A DNA stretch of 64,000 nt from Chelativorans sp. (GCF_031180965.1 NZ_JAPSLH010000018.1:20895-84894), one strand, 5' to 3'; positions 1 through 9,416 are shown, numbered from the stretch's first letter. Translations and numbers: made by a program. The notes: a model not told the origin generated them from the letters alone.

Positions 1-548
1 TCATCCTTTTCTCCGGCATCCTGCAATGGACGCCGGTTTCGGGCCGCATCTCCCTCATGTATTTCTTCCCGCCCGTGACCGGCTTCATGCTCATCGACAG
101 CCTGCTCTCCGGCCAGGAGGGCGCGTTCAGATCGGCGGTGTCGCATCTGGTGCTTCCCACCATCGTGCTCGCTACCATTCCGCTGGCGGTGATCGCGCGG
201 CAGACGCGCTCGGCCATGCTGGAGGTCCTGGGCGAAGACTATGTCCGCACCGCGCGCGCCAAGGGCCTGCCGCCGCGGCGGGTGGTCGGGCTGCATGCGC
301 TGCGCAACGCACTGATCCCCGTGGTCACGACGATCGGCCTCCAGGTGGGCGTTCTGCTTGCGGGCGCTATTCTTACCGAGACGATCTTCTCCTGGCCGGG
401 AATCGGCAAATGGATGGTCGATAGCGTCTTCAAACGCGATTATGCGGTGGTGCAGGGCGGGCTGTTGCTCATCGCCGGCATCATCATGCTCGTGAACCTG
501 ATCGTCGACGTGCTCTACGGTCTCATAAACCCCAGGATCAGGCACTGA
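1..548 (+). CDS. Dipeptide/oligopeptide ABC transporter permease DppB-type, 5' truncated
   Basis: The gene is cut by the left edge of the window; the open frame runs from base 3. It encodes an inner-membrane permease of a Dpp/Opp-type importer. The cytoplasmic EAA-type loop that contacts the ATPases is visible as EDYVRTARAKGLPPRRVV, followed by hydrophobic helices and the usual C-terminus ending in LINPRIRH. The stop codon overlaps the ATG of the next permease by one base, so this is the first visible gene of a four-gene operon. The substrate-binding protein would lie to the left. Family assignment is firm. The substrate (peptide, nickel or a sugar acid) cannot be read from the sequence. Confidence 0.93.
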   Translation, partial: ILFSGILQWTPVSGRISLMYFFPPVTGFMLIDSLLSGQEGAFRSAVSHLVLPTIVLATIPLAVIARQTRSAMLEVLGEDYVRTARAKGLPPRRVVGLHALRNALIPVVTTIGLQVGVLLAGAILTETIFSWPGIGKWMVDSVFKRDYAVVQGGLLLIAGIIMLVNLIVDVLYGLINPRIRH

Positions 549-1480
549 TGGTTACGAATGCGAAAGAAGCCGACGCGGCGATCGGCCTGGAAGGAGGCCC
601 CGCAGTCGACGCCACACGCCGGGCTATGCTCTACGAGTTCTGGTATTATTTCCGCCAGAACCGCGGCGCCGTTCTGGGCCTTTGCATTTTCCTGCTGATC
701 GTTCTGGTCGCGATCTTCGCGCCCCTCATCGCCCCGCACAGTCCGAGCGCGCAGGTGCGCGGCTCGTTCCTGGTGCCCCCCGTCTGGCAGGCCGGCGGCA
801 GCTGGGACTTTATCCTGGGCACCGATGCGGTCGGGCGCGACATCCTCTCGCGCCTCATTTACGGGGCGCGCTTCTCGCTCTTTGTCGGCCTCGTGGTGGT
901 CACCCTCTCGGTGATCTCCGGCGTGATCATCGGCCTGATCGCCGGCTATTTCCGCGGCACGGTTGACACGATCATCATGCGGCTGATGGACATCATCCTG
1001 GCTTTCCCGTCCTTGCTTCTGGCGCTGGTGCTCGTGGCGGTTCTGGGGCCGGGGCTGTTCAACGCGATGATCGCCATCGCGCTGGTGCTGCAGCCGCATT
1101 TCGTGCGGCTGACGCGCGCGGCCGTGATGGCGGAGAAGGGCCGAGACTATGTCATGGCGGCCAAGGTGGCCGGCGCAGGCAACATCCGCCTGATGTTCAA
1201 GACGATCCTTCCCAATTGCACCGCGCCGCTCATCGTGCAGGGGACGCTTTCCTTCTCCACCGCGATCCTGGAGGCGGCTGCCCTCGGCTTCCTAGGCATG
1301 GGGGCGCAGCCGCCGACGCCCGAATGGGGCACGATGCTGGCCGAGGCGCGCGAATTCATCCTGCGCGCCTGGTGGGTGGTCACTTTCCCCGGCCTTGCGA
1401 TCCTGATCACCGTGCTCGCCATCAACCTGGTGGGCGACGGCCTGCGCGACGCGCTTGATCCCAAATTGAAGAGGTCGTGA
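548..1480 (+). CDS. Dipeptide/oligopeptide ABC transporter permease DppC-type
   Basis: A 310-residue inner-membrane permease, partner of the preceding DppB-type subunit. The N-terminal cytoplasmic stretch (about 1-35) is followed by a first helix near residues 38-60, a periplasmic loop, and a typical DppC core containing GTDAVGRDILSRLIYGARFS and the EAA loop around AEKGRDYVMAAKVAGAGN. The length is normal for the family. The start overlaps the upstream stop by one base and the stop lies 3 bases before the next ATG, so expression is coupled. Substrate not assignable. Confidence 0.94.
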   Translation: MVTNAKEADAAIGLEGGPAVDATRRAMLYEFWYYFRQNRGAVLGLCIFLLIVLVAIFAPLIAPHSPSAQVRGSFLVPPVWQAGGSWDFILGTDAVGRDILSRLIYGARFSLFVGLVVVTLSVISGVIIGLIAGYFRGTVDTIIMRLMDIILAFPSLLLALVLVAVLGPGLFNAMIAIALVLQPHFVRLTRAAVMAEKGRDYVMAAKVAGAGNIRLMFKTILPNCTAPLIVQGTLSFSTAILEAAALGFLGMGAQPPTPEWGTMLAEAREFILRAWWVVTFPGLAILITVLAINLVGDGLRDALDPKLKRS

Positions 1481-1483
1481 GCG

Positions 1484-2338
1484 ATGGCTTTGCTCGAGAT
1501 AGAAAACCTGACGGTCGAATTCGACACCGCCGCAGGCAAGCTGCGGGCGGTCGACGGCATCTCGCTTTCCGTGAACGAGGGTGAGGTGCTGGCCATCGTC
1601 GGCGAGTCCGGTTCGGGGAAGTCCGTATCCATGCTGGCCGTCATGGGGCTTCTGCCCTGGACGGCGACGGTGACCGCGGACCGCATCAGCTTCCAGGGCC
1701 GCGACATCCTGAATCTCTCGCCTGCCGAGCGGCGGCGCATCGTCGGCAACGACATCGCCATGATCTTCCAGGAGCCGATCGCGAGCCTCAATCCCTGCTT
1801 CACCGTCGGCTTCCAGATCGAGGAGACGCTGCGCCAGCACACCGACCTCGACCGCTCGGCACGGCGCAGGCGCACCCTGGAGCTTCTGAGATCGGTCGGC
1901 ATTCCGGAACCGGAGGACCGGCTGAACGCTTTCCCGCACCAGATGTCGGGCGGCCAGTGCCAGCGCGTGATGATCGCCATGGCGCTGGCCTGCAACCCGA
2001 AGCTCCTCATTGCCGACGAGCCGACGACGGCGCTGGACGTCACCATCCAGAAGCAAATCCTCGATCTGCTCATGCGGCTGCAGGCGGAAACGGGGATGGG
2101 CATGATCCTGATCACGCACGACATGGGCGTGGTGGCCGAAACCGCCGACCGGGTGATCGTGCAGTACAAGGGCCGCAAGATGGAGGAGGCCGACGTGCTT
2201 TCGCTCTTCGAGGCGCCGAAACACCGCTATACGAGAGCCCTGCTTTCCGCCCTGCCTGAAAACGCCGTGGGCGACCGGCTGCCCACCGTCGCCGACTTCG
2301 CGCTGGACGACACGCCCTATGTGGGAGCCGCCTCATGA
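1484..2338 (+). CDS. Peptide ABC transporter ATP-binding protein DppD-type
   Basis: A 284-residue cytoplasmic ATPase energising the Dpp-type importer. Walker A is GESGSGKS, the signature is MSGGQCQRV and Walker B is LLIADEPTTALD. It is shorter than many DppD proteins (about 320-330 residues), mainly at the C-terminal oligopeptide/dipeptide tail, and lacks an obvious Cys-rich region for an iron-sulfur cluster. The ATGA overlap with the next ATPase gene indicates coupled translation. Confidence 0.94.
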   Translation: MALLEIENLTVEFDTAAGKLRAVDGISLSVNEGEVLAIVGESGSGKSVSMLAVMGLLPWTATVTADRISFQGRDILNLSPAERRRIVGNDIAMIFQEPIASLNPCFTVGFQIEETLRQHTDLDRSARRRRTLELLRSVGIPEPEDRLNAFPHQMSGGQCQRVMIAMALACNPKLLIADEPTTALDVTIQKQILDLLMRLQAETGMGMILITHDMGVVAETADRVIVQYKGRKMEEADVLSLFEAPKHRYTRALLSALPENAVGDRLPTVADFALDDTPYVGAAS

Positions 2339-3195
2339 GCGAGATCGTGCTCGAGACGCGCGAGATCACGCGCGACTATCACATCGGCGGCGGGCTGCTC
2401 CGCCAGGGCCGCGTGATCCATGCAGTGAAGGGCGTCAGTTTCAAGCTCGAAAAGGGCAGGACGCTTGCCATCGTCGGCGAGAGCGGCTGTGGCAAATCCA
2501 CCCTTGCACGCATGATCACCATGATCGACGCGCCCACCTCCGGGGAGCTTTTCATCGATGGCGAGAAGGTGGACATCTCCCGCAACGGCCTCACGCCGGA
2601 ACTGCGCAGGAAGGTGCAGATCGTCTTCCAGAACCCCTATGGCTCGCTCAACCCGCGTCAGAAGGTGGGGGACGTGCTGATGGAGCCGCTCGTCATCAAT
2701 TCGGACCTTCCGGCCGCCGAGCGCCGCGACCGGGCGATGCAGATGCTGACGAAGGTGGGCCTCGCGCCGGAGCACTTCAACCGCTACCCGCACATGTTCT
2801 CCGGAGGCCAGCGCCAGCGCATCGCGATTGCCCGCGCGCTGATGCTGAACCCGCGGCTGCTCGTGCTCGACGAGCCGGTCTCCGCGCTCGATCTTTCCGT
2901 CCAGGCGCAGGTGCTGAACCTGCTCGCCGACCTGCAGGACGAGTTCGGGCTGACCTATGTCTTCATCAGCCACGATCTGTCCGTCGTGCGCTACATCGCC
3001 GACGAGGTGATGGTGATGTATTTCGGCGAGGCCGTGGAATACGGCACGCGCGAGGAGGTCTTCTCGAACCCGAAGCACGAATATACCAGGACGCTGTTTG
3101 CCGCGACGCCCCGCGCCACACCTGAAAGCATCCGCGCGCGGCTTGCGCGCAAGGTGCAGAAGGCGCCGGCACCGCCTCAGCCCGCGCGGGCTTAG
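2335..3195 (+). CDS. Peptide ABC transporter ATP-binding protein DppF-type
   Basis: A 286-residue cytoplasmic ATPase that pairs with the preceding DppD-type subunit. Walker A is GESGCGKS, the signature is FSGGQRQRI and Walker B is LLVLDEPVSALD. The N-terminus carries the DppF-style segment about the family being activated with an extra loop (GGGLLRQGRVIHAVKGVS). It starts at an ATG overlapping the upstream stop (ATGA) and ends the operon; the following 99 bases separate it from an unrelated MFS gene. Confidence 0.94.
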   Translation: MSEIVLETREITRDYHIGGGLLRQGRVIHAVKGVSFKLEKGRTLAIVGESGCGKSTLARMITMIDAPTSGELFIDGEKVDISRNGLTPELRRKVQIVFQNPYGSLNPRQKVGDVLMEPLVINSDLPAAERRDRAMQMLTKVGLAPEHFNRYPHMFSGGQRQRIAIARALMLNPRLLVLDEPVSALDLSVQAQVLNLLADLQDEFGLTYVFISHDLSVVRYIADEVMVMYFGEAVEYGTREEVFSNPKHEYTRTLFAATPRATPESIRARLARKVQKAPAPPQPARA

Positions 3196-3294
3196 ACCAA
3201 AGTCAGGATTCATTTGCCGGCGCGGCTCTGGCATCACTTCCGGGGATGATGGCGCGTGTCCAGGGGCACGCGCGCTCATGTCTGGGAGGACACA

Positions 3295-5184
3295 ATGGCA
3301 GTTGCATCGACGGTCGATACTGGTCGGCGCGCGATGACGCGCGAGGAGAAGAAGGTGATCTTCGCCTCCTCGCTCGGCACCGTGTTCGAGTGGTACGACT
3401 TTTACCTTTACGGCTCTCTTGCCGTTTTCATCGGCGCCACATTCTTCAGCCAGTATCCGGAGGCGACGCGCAACATCTTCGCGCTGCTTGCCTTCGCTGC
3501 GGGCTTCCTGGTGCGGCCCTTCGGTGCGCTGGTGTTCGGGCGCATCGGCGATCTCGTCGGGCGCAAATACACCTTCCTCGTCACCATGACGATCATGGGT
3601 CTGTCCACCTTCCTGGTGGGCCTGCTTCCCGGCTCTGCGAGTTGGGGCCTCGCCGCACCGGTCATCCTCATCGTGCTGCGCATGCTGCAGGGCCTGGCGC
3701 TCGGCGGCGAGTATGGGGGTGCCGCGACCTATGTGGCCGAGCATGCGCCCGACAACCAGCGCGGCTACTACACCTCCTGGATTCAGACGACCGCGACGCT
3801 TGGCCTGTTCCTGTCGCTGATCGTCATCCTGATCGTGCAGAGCTCCATGAGCCGGGAGACCTTCGCCGCCTGGGGCTGGCGCATTCCCTTCCTGCTCTCG
3901 GCGATCCTACTCGGCATCTCCATCTGGATCCGGCTGACGCTAAGCGAATCGCCCGCCTTCAAGCGCATGAAGGAGGAGGGCAAGGGCTCCAAGGCGCCGC
4001 TGTCCGAAGCCTTCGGCCAGTGGAAGAACGCCAGGATCGCGCTGCTCGCCCTGCTCGGCCTGACGGCGGGCCAGGCGGTGGTCTGGTACAATGGCCAGTT
4101 CTACGCGCTGTTCTTCTTGCAGAACGTGCTGAAGGTGGACGCGCAGTCGGTCAACATCATGATCGCCATCGCGCTGGCATTGGGCACGCCCTTCTTCGTC
4201 TTCTTCGGCTGGCTGTCGGACAGGGTGGGCCGCAAGGTGATCATCATGGCCGGCCTGGCGCTTGCTATCGTCACCTATTTCCCGCTCTTCAAGGCGCTCA
4301 CCTGGGCCGCCAACCCGGCACTCGCCCAGGCGCAGGCGCAGGTGCGGGCGACGGTGACAGCGGCCCCAGGCGACTGCAAGTTCCAGTTCAACCCGACCGG
4401 GACGGCCAAGTTCACCACGTCCTGCGACGTCGCCACCTCCTTCCTGACGCGCGCCTCCGTGCCCTATGACGTCGTGCAGACGGCGCCGGTAGGCACGCCC
4501 GCGACGGTCAAGATCGGCGACACCACTATCGAGTCCTACGACGTGGTGGCGGCGGGCGCGGACGCCAAGGCGCGGGAGACGGCCTTCGCCCGCTCGGTGA
4601 ACATGGCGCTGCAGCAGGCAGGCTACCCGCTGGTGCGCGACCCCGCGCGCGTGGCAGAGCCGAAGCTTGATGCATTCGTGGCGGCCAATCCGGAACTGAA
4701 CCTCGACGCGGCGGCGATCCGCGGCGGGCAGAGCACCATGGTCCCGGCCGAGCAGGCAGTGAAGGATGGGCTATTGACGGCCGAGGAAGCGGCCGCGGCA
4801 GGCGGCGAGGTGCCGGTCTACTCGGTGCCCGGGGCCGGCGCATTCAAGATGGTGGCCGATCCGGCAGCCGTAAGTTGGCCACTGGTTATCGGCATCCTGC
4901 TGATCCTCGTCATCTATGTGACGATGGTCTACGGCCCAATCGCCGCTATCCTGGTGGAAATGTTCCCGACCCGCATCCGCTACACCGGCATGTCACTGCC
5001 CTACCATATCGGCAATGGCTGGTTCGGCGGGCTGCTGCCGGCGACCGTCTTCGCCATGAGCGCCTATAGGGGAGACATCTATTTCGGCCTCTGGTACCCG
5101 GTGGCCGTGGCGGCAATGTCGCTCGTCATCGGCACGCTCTTCGTGCGCGATACGCTCGGTACCGACCTGAACGCGAAGGAATAG
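3295..5184 (+). CDS. MFS transporter, metabolite:H+ symporter (MHS) type, with a large inserted periplasmic domain
   Basis: A 629-residue inner-membrane transporter, against roughly 430-550 for common MHS members (ProP/KgtP/ShiA-like). Motif A appears twice, as GRIGDLVGRK after helix 2 and GWLSDRVGRK after helix 8, and RMLQGLALGGEYGG marks helix 4. Between helix 9 (ending near residue 335) and helix 10 (starting near 527) lies about 190 non-membrane residues with two cysteines (GDCKF, TSCDV). By topology this loop is periplasmic. The ATG at 3295 is chosen because GGGAGGA lies just upstream; a GTG 13 codons earlier lacks one. A perfect hairpin terminator follows. Substrate unknown; an organic acid or osmolyte is the family norm. 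Confidence 0.9.
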   Translation: MAVASTVDTGRRAMTREEKKVIFASSLGTVFEWYDFYLYGSLAVFIGATFFSQYPEATRNIFALLAFAAGFLVRPFGALVFGRIGDLVGRKYTFLVTMTIMGLSTFLVGLLPGSASWGLAAPVILIVLRMLQGLALGGEYGGAATYVAEHAPDNQRGYYTSWIQTTATLGLFLSLIVILIVQSSMSRETFAAWGWRIPFLLSAILLGISIWIRLTLSESPAFKRMKEEGKGSKAPLSEAFGQWKNARIALLALLGLTAGQAVVWYNGQFYALFFLQNVLKVDAQSVNIMIAIALALGTPFFVFFGWLSDRVGRKVIIMAGLALAIVTYFPLFKALTWAANPALAQAQAQVRATVTAAPGDCKFQFNPTGTAKFTTSCDVATSFLTRASVPYDVVQTAPVGTPATVKIGDTTIESYDVVAAGADAKARETAFARSVNMALQQAGYPLVRDPARVAEPKLDAFVAANPELNLDAAAIRGGQSTMVPAEQAVKDGLLTAEEAAAAGGEVPVYSVPGAGAFKMVADPAAVSWPLVIGILLILVIYVTMVYGPIAAILVEMFPTRIRYTGMSLPYHIGNGWFGGLLPATVFAMSAYRGDIYFGLWYPVAVAAMSLVIGTLFVRDTLGTDLNAKE

Positions 5185-5207
5185 GCCCTCGCTGCACCCA
5201 GCTCTTC

Positions 5208-5238
5208 AACCCGGCGCGCCCTGCGCCGGGTTTTCCTT
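5208..5238 (+). terminator. Rho-independent terminator of the MFS gene
   Basis: A perfect 10-bp stem (AACCCGGCGC / GCGCCGGGTT) with a 5-base loop is followed by TTCCTTT, 24 bases after the MFS stop codon. It also separates the gene from the convergent DUF1993 gene. Confidence 0.85.
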
Positions 5239-5263
5239 TACCTGTCGGTCGTAGACGGGGGCC

Positions 5264-5770
5264 TCAGCCCTTGCCGAAGAAGTCAACCTTGCCCAGCGGG
5301 ACGCCCTTGTGGCGCAGGATACCGTAGGCCGTCGTCACGTGAAAATAGAAGTTGGGCAGCGCGAAGCCGAGCAGATACTCCTTGCCCTTGAAGTCCATCG
5401 AGAAACGCTGCGTCTTGAGCGCGACGGGAATGTCCTCGCCAGCATCGATCGCCTGCGGCGGAACGGCCTTGAGGAATTCCACCGTCTTGGAGATGCGGGC
5501 CTGCAGCTCATCGAAGCTTGATTCCGTGTCGGGCATTGAGACCGGTTCCACCTGGCCCACCCTGACCGCGGCGAAGCGTGCCGTGTCGCTGGCGCGCTGC
5601 ACCTGCGCTGTCAGCGGCGCCATGTCCGGATAGAGACGGGCCTCGAGAAGGTCCGAATGGGGAATTTCCTTCTCGTCAGCAAAGGCGCGGCCCTTGTCCA
5701 GGAACTTCGAGAAATGGCCGAAGGTCTGGATGAAGACGGGGATGGTGGCTTCGTAAAGCGACAAGGTCAT
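5264..5770 (-). CDS. DUF1993 family protein
   Basis: A 168-residue soluble protein with no signal peptide. It matches the DUF1993 pattern: N-terminal MTLSLYEATIPVFIQTFGHFSKFLDK, a middle helix pair, and the C-terminal block LPNFYFHVTTAYGILRHKGVPLGKVDFFG. The family adopts a DinB-like four-helix fold, but no reaction is established for it. The gene stands alone, convergent with the MFS gene and 133 bases downstream of the prolyl oligopeptidase gene on the same strand. The ATG is preceded by AAGGAAG. Confidence 0.85.
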   Translation of the reverse strand: MTLSLYEATIPVFIQTFGHFSKFLDKGRAFADEKEIPHSDLLEARLYPDMAPLTAQVQRASDTARFAAVRVGQVEPVSMPDTESSFDELQARISKTVEFLKAVPPQAIDAGEDIPVALKTQRFSMDFKGKEYLLGFALPNFYFHVTTAYGILRHKGVPLGKVDFFGKG

Positions 5771-5903
5771 AGGGCTTCCTTGAGAATTGATCCATTGAGG
5801 AGGAATTGTGCGCCGGCGGCAAACGCCGAGCGGGGCGAAGTTAGGAGGTTTCCGGCTTCAATCAACCGGAGGCCTGCACACTCCTGACAAGTTTGTTCAA
5901 AGG

Positions 5904-7997
5904 TCAGCGCTGCTGCCGATTAATATCCCAGCCGATCGCGCTCCGCAGGAAATTGTAGCCGAGGGCGATGAAGCTCGCCTGGTCGCGATTGTCCTTCCCA
6001 TAACCGTGCCCGCCCGCCTCCGGCTCGTGGAAATAGGCGGGATAGCCGAGTGCCTGCAACTTGGCGGCCATCTTGCGCGCATGGCCCGGGTGGACCCGGT
6101 CGTCACGCCGAGTCGTGGCAAGCAGGATGGGCGGATAGGCCCGGCCCGGCTCCGTCGCGTGATAGGCCGAGAACTCCTTGATGAAGGTCCAGTCCTCCGG
6201 CTTGTCCGGATCGCCATATTCATCGATCCAACTGGCGCCGGCGAGCAGCTTTGTATAGCGCCGCATGTCCGTCAGCGGGATCGTGCAGAACAGCGCCCCG
6301 AACCGTTCCGGGTAGCGGGTCAGCATATTGGCGACGAGGAGACCGCCGTTGGAGCCGCCTTCTGCCGCGATTCGCTCCGGCCGGGTGACGCCGCGCCGCA
6401 CGAGGTCCGCCGCCACGGCGGCAAAATCGTCATGGGACAGGCGCTTGCCCTGCCGCCGCCCCGCCTCGTGCCATGCAGTGCCGAATTCTCCGCCGCCGCG
6501 GATATTGGCGACGAGGCTTGTCCCGCCGCGCTCGAGCCACAGCTTGCCGATGGAGGAATTGTAGTATGGCTGCACCGACACCCCAAACCCGCCATAGGCG
6601 GTGAGATGGACCGGCGCATCGCCCGTCTCGCTGACCGGCCCGACCTGCGTGTAGGGAATCCTTTCGCCATCGACCGACACTGCCTCATGGCGCGTGACCA
6701 CCAGCCCCGAGGCGTTGAAGGCTTGCGGGCTGCTCTTGAGAAGCGCAGGCGCGCCGAAGCGCGGGGCTTCCCGTAGATCGAGCCGCAGCAATTGCGGCGG
6801 CGTGATCGGGTCCTGCACCGCGACGAGCGCTTCTCCATTGGTCTCTTCGGGTTGGGAATCAAGCGGCCAGAGATGCGCGGTGCCCGTCGACGGCACCGTG
6901 TCGATCGGATGGCGGGCCCAGCCCGCAGCGTCCGGCAGGAACATCTCGAAACGCGGAACGAGATTGTCGAGGATCGAGATGACGACCTTTCCGTCATTCC
7001 AGAAGAATGACTGCAGGGCCCGTCTTTCGCCGGGCTCGAACAGGATGGCGAAGTCGCGGCCGCCGGCCAGGAACGCGGAAAGCGAAATGCCGATGAGCAT
7101 GTCGGCCGCATAGGTCGTGCCGGAAACCGTCCACGGCTTTCTCGGCTTCACGACCAGCCAGTCGCCGAAGGCGCTCCACCATGAATCGAGCGGCAGATCG
7201 ACGCGTATCTTAGGACCGCTCCGGTCGCCCACCCAGCCGATCGCCTCGAAAAAGGCAGGCCGCTCGACGAACCAGATCCGCTCCTCCCCGCTGGTGCGGT
7301 CGCATTTACCGCCGGCGCTCATCGCCTCGACGCCGGTCTCGAAGATCACGGGCGCGGCGAGCGGGTCTTCACCGCGCCGCCAGACCCTGACCGTGCGCGC
7401 ATAGCCGGAACGCGTGGCCATGCCTTCCCCGAGCGTGCTTGCGATCAGGACCGTATCGCGATCGAGCCATTCCAGCCCGCCCTTCGCCTCCGGCAGGTTG
7501 AAGCCTTCATCCACGAAGCTGCGCGCTTCGAGGTGGAACTCGCGATGGACCACCGCGTCGCTGCCGCCGCGCGAAAGGCGCAGGATCGCGCGCTCATGTT
7601 TCTCCGGCTCGACGAAAGCGCCGCCCCAGGTCCAGTCCTCTCCGTCCCTAGACGCCATCGCGTCGAGGTCGAGGAGCACCTCCCATTTGGGCTCCGCCTT
7701 GACATATTCCTCCATAGTCGTCCGGCGCCAGAGGCCGCGGGGATTCTTCGCATCGCGCCAGAAATTGTAGAGGTACCCACCGCGCCGCGTTATCCCTGGG
7801 ATATTTTCAGGCCGATCGAAGATAGCGGTAAGGTCGTCGCGATCGCGCTCGAAGCGCGGCCCGCCAAAGAGATCCACCGTCCTTGCGGATTGGCTCCTGA
7901 CCCACTGAAGGACGTTCGCGCCCTCGATCTCTTCCAGCCACAGATAGGGATCGTCGTCGGGCGAGTCTTTCGTGGGCCGCGGCTCGTAGCTGGTCAT
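5904..7997 (-). CDS. Prolyl oligopeptidase family serine peptidase (S9A)
   Basis: A 697-residue cytoplasmic peptidase of the S9 family, expected to cleave short peptides after proline or a related residue. An N-terminal beta-propeller (about 60-420) precedes the alpha/beta-hydrolase domain. The catalytic triad is readable: Ser549 in GGSNGG, Asp633 in RRDDRVHP and His664 in AGGHGYG. There is no signal peptide; the N-terminus PDDDPYLWLEEIEG is the usual S9A opening. The length matches the family. It could process peptides brought in by an importer such as the Dpp-type system nearby, but no operon link exists. Confidence 0.93.
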   Translation of the reverse strand: MTSYEPRPTKDSPDDDPYLWLEEIEGANVLQWVRSQSARTVDLFGGPRFERDRDDLTAIFDRPENIPGITRRGGYLYNFWRDAKNPRGLWRRTTMEEYVKAEPKWEVLLDLDAMASRDGEDWTWGGAFVEPEKHERAILRLSRGGSDAVVHREFHLEARSFVDEGFNLPEAKGGLEWLDRDTVLIASTLGEGMATRSGYARTVRVWRRGEDPLAAPVIFETGVEAMSAGGKCDRTSGEERIWFVERPAFFEAIGWVGDRSGPKIRVDLPLDSWWSAFGDWLVVKPRKPWTVSGTTYAADMLIGISLSAFLAGGRDFAILFEPGERRALQSFFWNDGKVVISILDNLVPRFEMFLPDAAGWARHPIDTVPSTGTAHLWPLDSQPEETNGEALVAVQDPITPPQLLRLDLREAPRFGAPALLKSSPQAFNASGLVVTRHEAVSVDGERIPYTQVGPVSETGDAPVHLTAYGGFGVSVQPYYNSSIGKLWLERGGTSLVANIRGGGEFGTAWHEAGRRQGKRLSHDDFAAVAADLVRRGVTRPERIAAEGGSNGGLLVANMLTRYPERFGALFCTIPLTDMRRYTKLLAGASWIDEYGDPDKPEDWTFIKEFSAYHATEPGRAYPPILLATTRRDDRVHPGHARKMAAKLQALGYPAYFHEPEAGGHGYGKDNRDQASFIALGYNFLRSAIGWDINRQQR

Positions 7998-8115
7998 GGA
8001 TCAATCCGACGGGCCGAAAGCGGTTTCACACGACCGCAGGCGGGGACCGTCTGCGCTGGACGAGGCAAAAGAGGCGGCTCCCGGGGACGTCCACGCCGCC
8101 AACGCTTTCGTCCGC

Positions 8116-8919
8116 TCAGCCGCCCATTGCCGCCTGAACCGCCCGCTTCGCCATCACCACAATAAGGTTGGCGCGGTATTCGGCCGAAGCATGGATGTCC
8201 GACATCAACCCCTCGGCCGGTAGCGTGATGCCATCGAGGGCGGACGGATCGAAGGAGTTCGACAATGCTTCCTCAAGACCCGTGGCGCGGAACACGCCGT
8301 CTTCGCCCGCACCCGTCACGGCGACGCGCACGCCCTCGGGGCGTTTTGCCACGAACACGCCGGTGAGCGCATACCGCGAGGCGGGGTTCGGGAATTTCGC
8401 GTAGCCCGCCTTGTCCGGCGCCGTGAAGGACACGGCCGTCACGATCTCGTCCTCCTCCAGCGCCGTTCCGAACAGGCCGGTGAAGAATTCGTCGGCGGAA
8501 AGGGCCCGCTTGCTGGTATGGATCATGGCGTTGAGAGCCAGCATGGCCGCGGGATAGTCGGCCGCCGGATCGTTGTTGGCGATCGAGCCTCCAATCGTGC
8601 CCATATGCCGCACATGCGGGTCGCCGATATGCCCGGCGAGGTGGCAGATGGCCGGGCAGATTGCGGCGAGGCCCTCATGGCCCGCCACCTCCGCATGGGT
8701 GGCGCCGGCGCCGATGCGCACATCGCGGCCGTCCACGTTTATCCCCTTCAGCTCCGGGATGTGGCGCAGGTCGATGAGGTCGGAGGGGGCGGCCAGCCGC
8801 TGTTTCATGGTGGGGATCAGGGTCTGCCCGCCCGAGACGAATTTCCCGTCGGCGGCCTCGGACAGCAGGTTGACCGCCTCGGCGACCGAGGAGGCGCGAT
8901 GATAGGTGGTCTGGTACAT
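8116..8919 (-). CDS. FAD-binding (medium) subunit of a xanthine dehydrogenase/CO dehydrogenase family enzyme
   Basis: A 267-residue FAD subunit of the molybdenum hydroxylase family (CoxM-like). FAD motifs are clear: GGQTLIPTMKQRLA near the N-terminus and THAEVAGH followed by GTIGGSIANNDPAADYPAA in the middle. The start ATG at 8919 is chosen for its GAGGAG ribosome site and for the conserved N-terminus MYQTTYHRASSVAEAVNLL; the same frame is open further upstream only because it overlaps the preceding gene. It begins 11 bases after the 2Fe-2S subunit, but no molybdenum subunit is adjacent on either side, so the pair is incomplete here. Confidence 0.93.
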   Translation of the reverse strand: MYQTTYHRASSVAEAVNLLSEAADGKFVSGGQTLIPTMKQRLAAPSDLIDLRHIPELKGINVDGRDVRIGAGATHAEVAGHEGLAAICPAICHLAGHIGDPHVRHMGTIGGSIANNDPAADYPAAMLALNAMIHTSKRALSADEFFTGLFGTALEEDEIVTAVSFTAPDKAGYAKFPNPASRYALTGVFVAKRPEGVRVAVTGAGEDGVFRATGLEEALSNSFDPSALDGITLPAEGLMSDIHASAEYRANLIVVMAKRAVQAAMGG

Positions 8920-8930
8920 GGAGGTCTCCT

Positions 8931-9416
8931 CTACGCCGCCTGCGCTTTCCCGCTCATCTCCTGGGAGGCTGCCAGGATCGCCTTCACGATATTGTGGTAG
9001 CCGGTGCAGCGGCAGATATTGCCCTCGAGCTCGGCGCGCACGGTCTTCTCGTCTAGCCCGCCGGGATAGCGGCGGATCATGTCGACGGCGGCCATGATCA
9101 TGCCCGGCGTGCAGAAGCCGCATTGCAGCCCGTGATGCTGCTTGAACGCTGCCTGGACCGGATGAAGCTGGCCCTCTCTCGCCAGTCCCTCGATCGTGAG
9201 GATATCACTGCCCGAAGCCTGCGCGGCGAGCATTGTGCAGGATTTGACTGCCTTTCCGTCCATATGCACGACGCAGGCGCCGCATTGCGACGTGTCGCAG
9301 CCGACATGCGTTCCGGTAAGCCCCTGGTCCTCGCGCAGGAACTGCACGAGGAGCGTCCGGTCCTCCACCATGCCCGAAACCTTGCGGCCGTTCACCGTCA
9401 TCGAGACTTCCGCCAT
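8931..9416 (-). CDS. 2Fe-2S (small) subunit of a xanthine dehydrogenase/CO dehydrogenase family enzyme
   Basis: A 161-residue electron-transfer subunit (CoxS-like) with two iron-sulfur clusters. The plant-ferredoxin cluster uses CDTSQCGAC plus a later Cys (KSCTML); the second cluster uses QCGFCTPGM and CRCTGYHNI. All eight expected cysteines appear present. It passes electrons between the molybdenum centre and the FAD subunit encoded just downstream. GGAGG-rich sequence precedes the ATG. It lies on the opposite strand to tRNA-Thr, about 196 bases away. The catalytic partner must be encoded elsewhere, or is lost. Confidence 0.94.
   Translation of the reverse strand: MAEVSMTVNGRKVSGMVEDRTLLVQFLREDQGLTGTHVGCDTSQCGACVVHMDGKAVKSCTMLAAQASGSDILTIEGLAREGQLHPVQAAFKQHHGLQCGFCTPGMIMAAVDMIRRYPGGLDEKTVRAELEGNICRCTGYHNIVKAILAASQEMSGKAQAA

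Noticed and set aside
2317..3744. A 475-residue minus-strand frame opposite dppF and the MFS gene
   Set aside because: Antisense shadow; it crosses two unrelated genes and their spacer.
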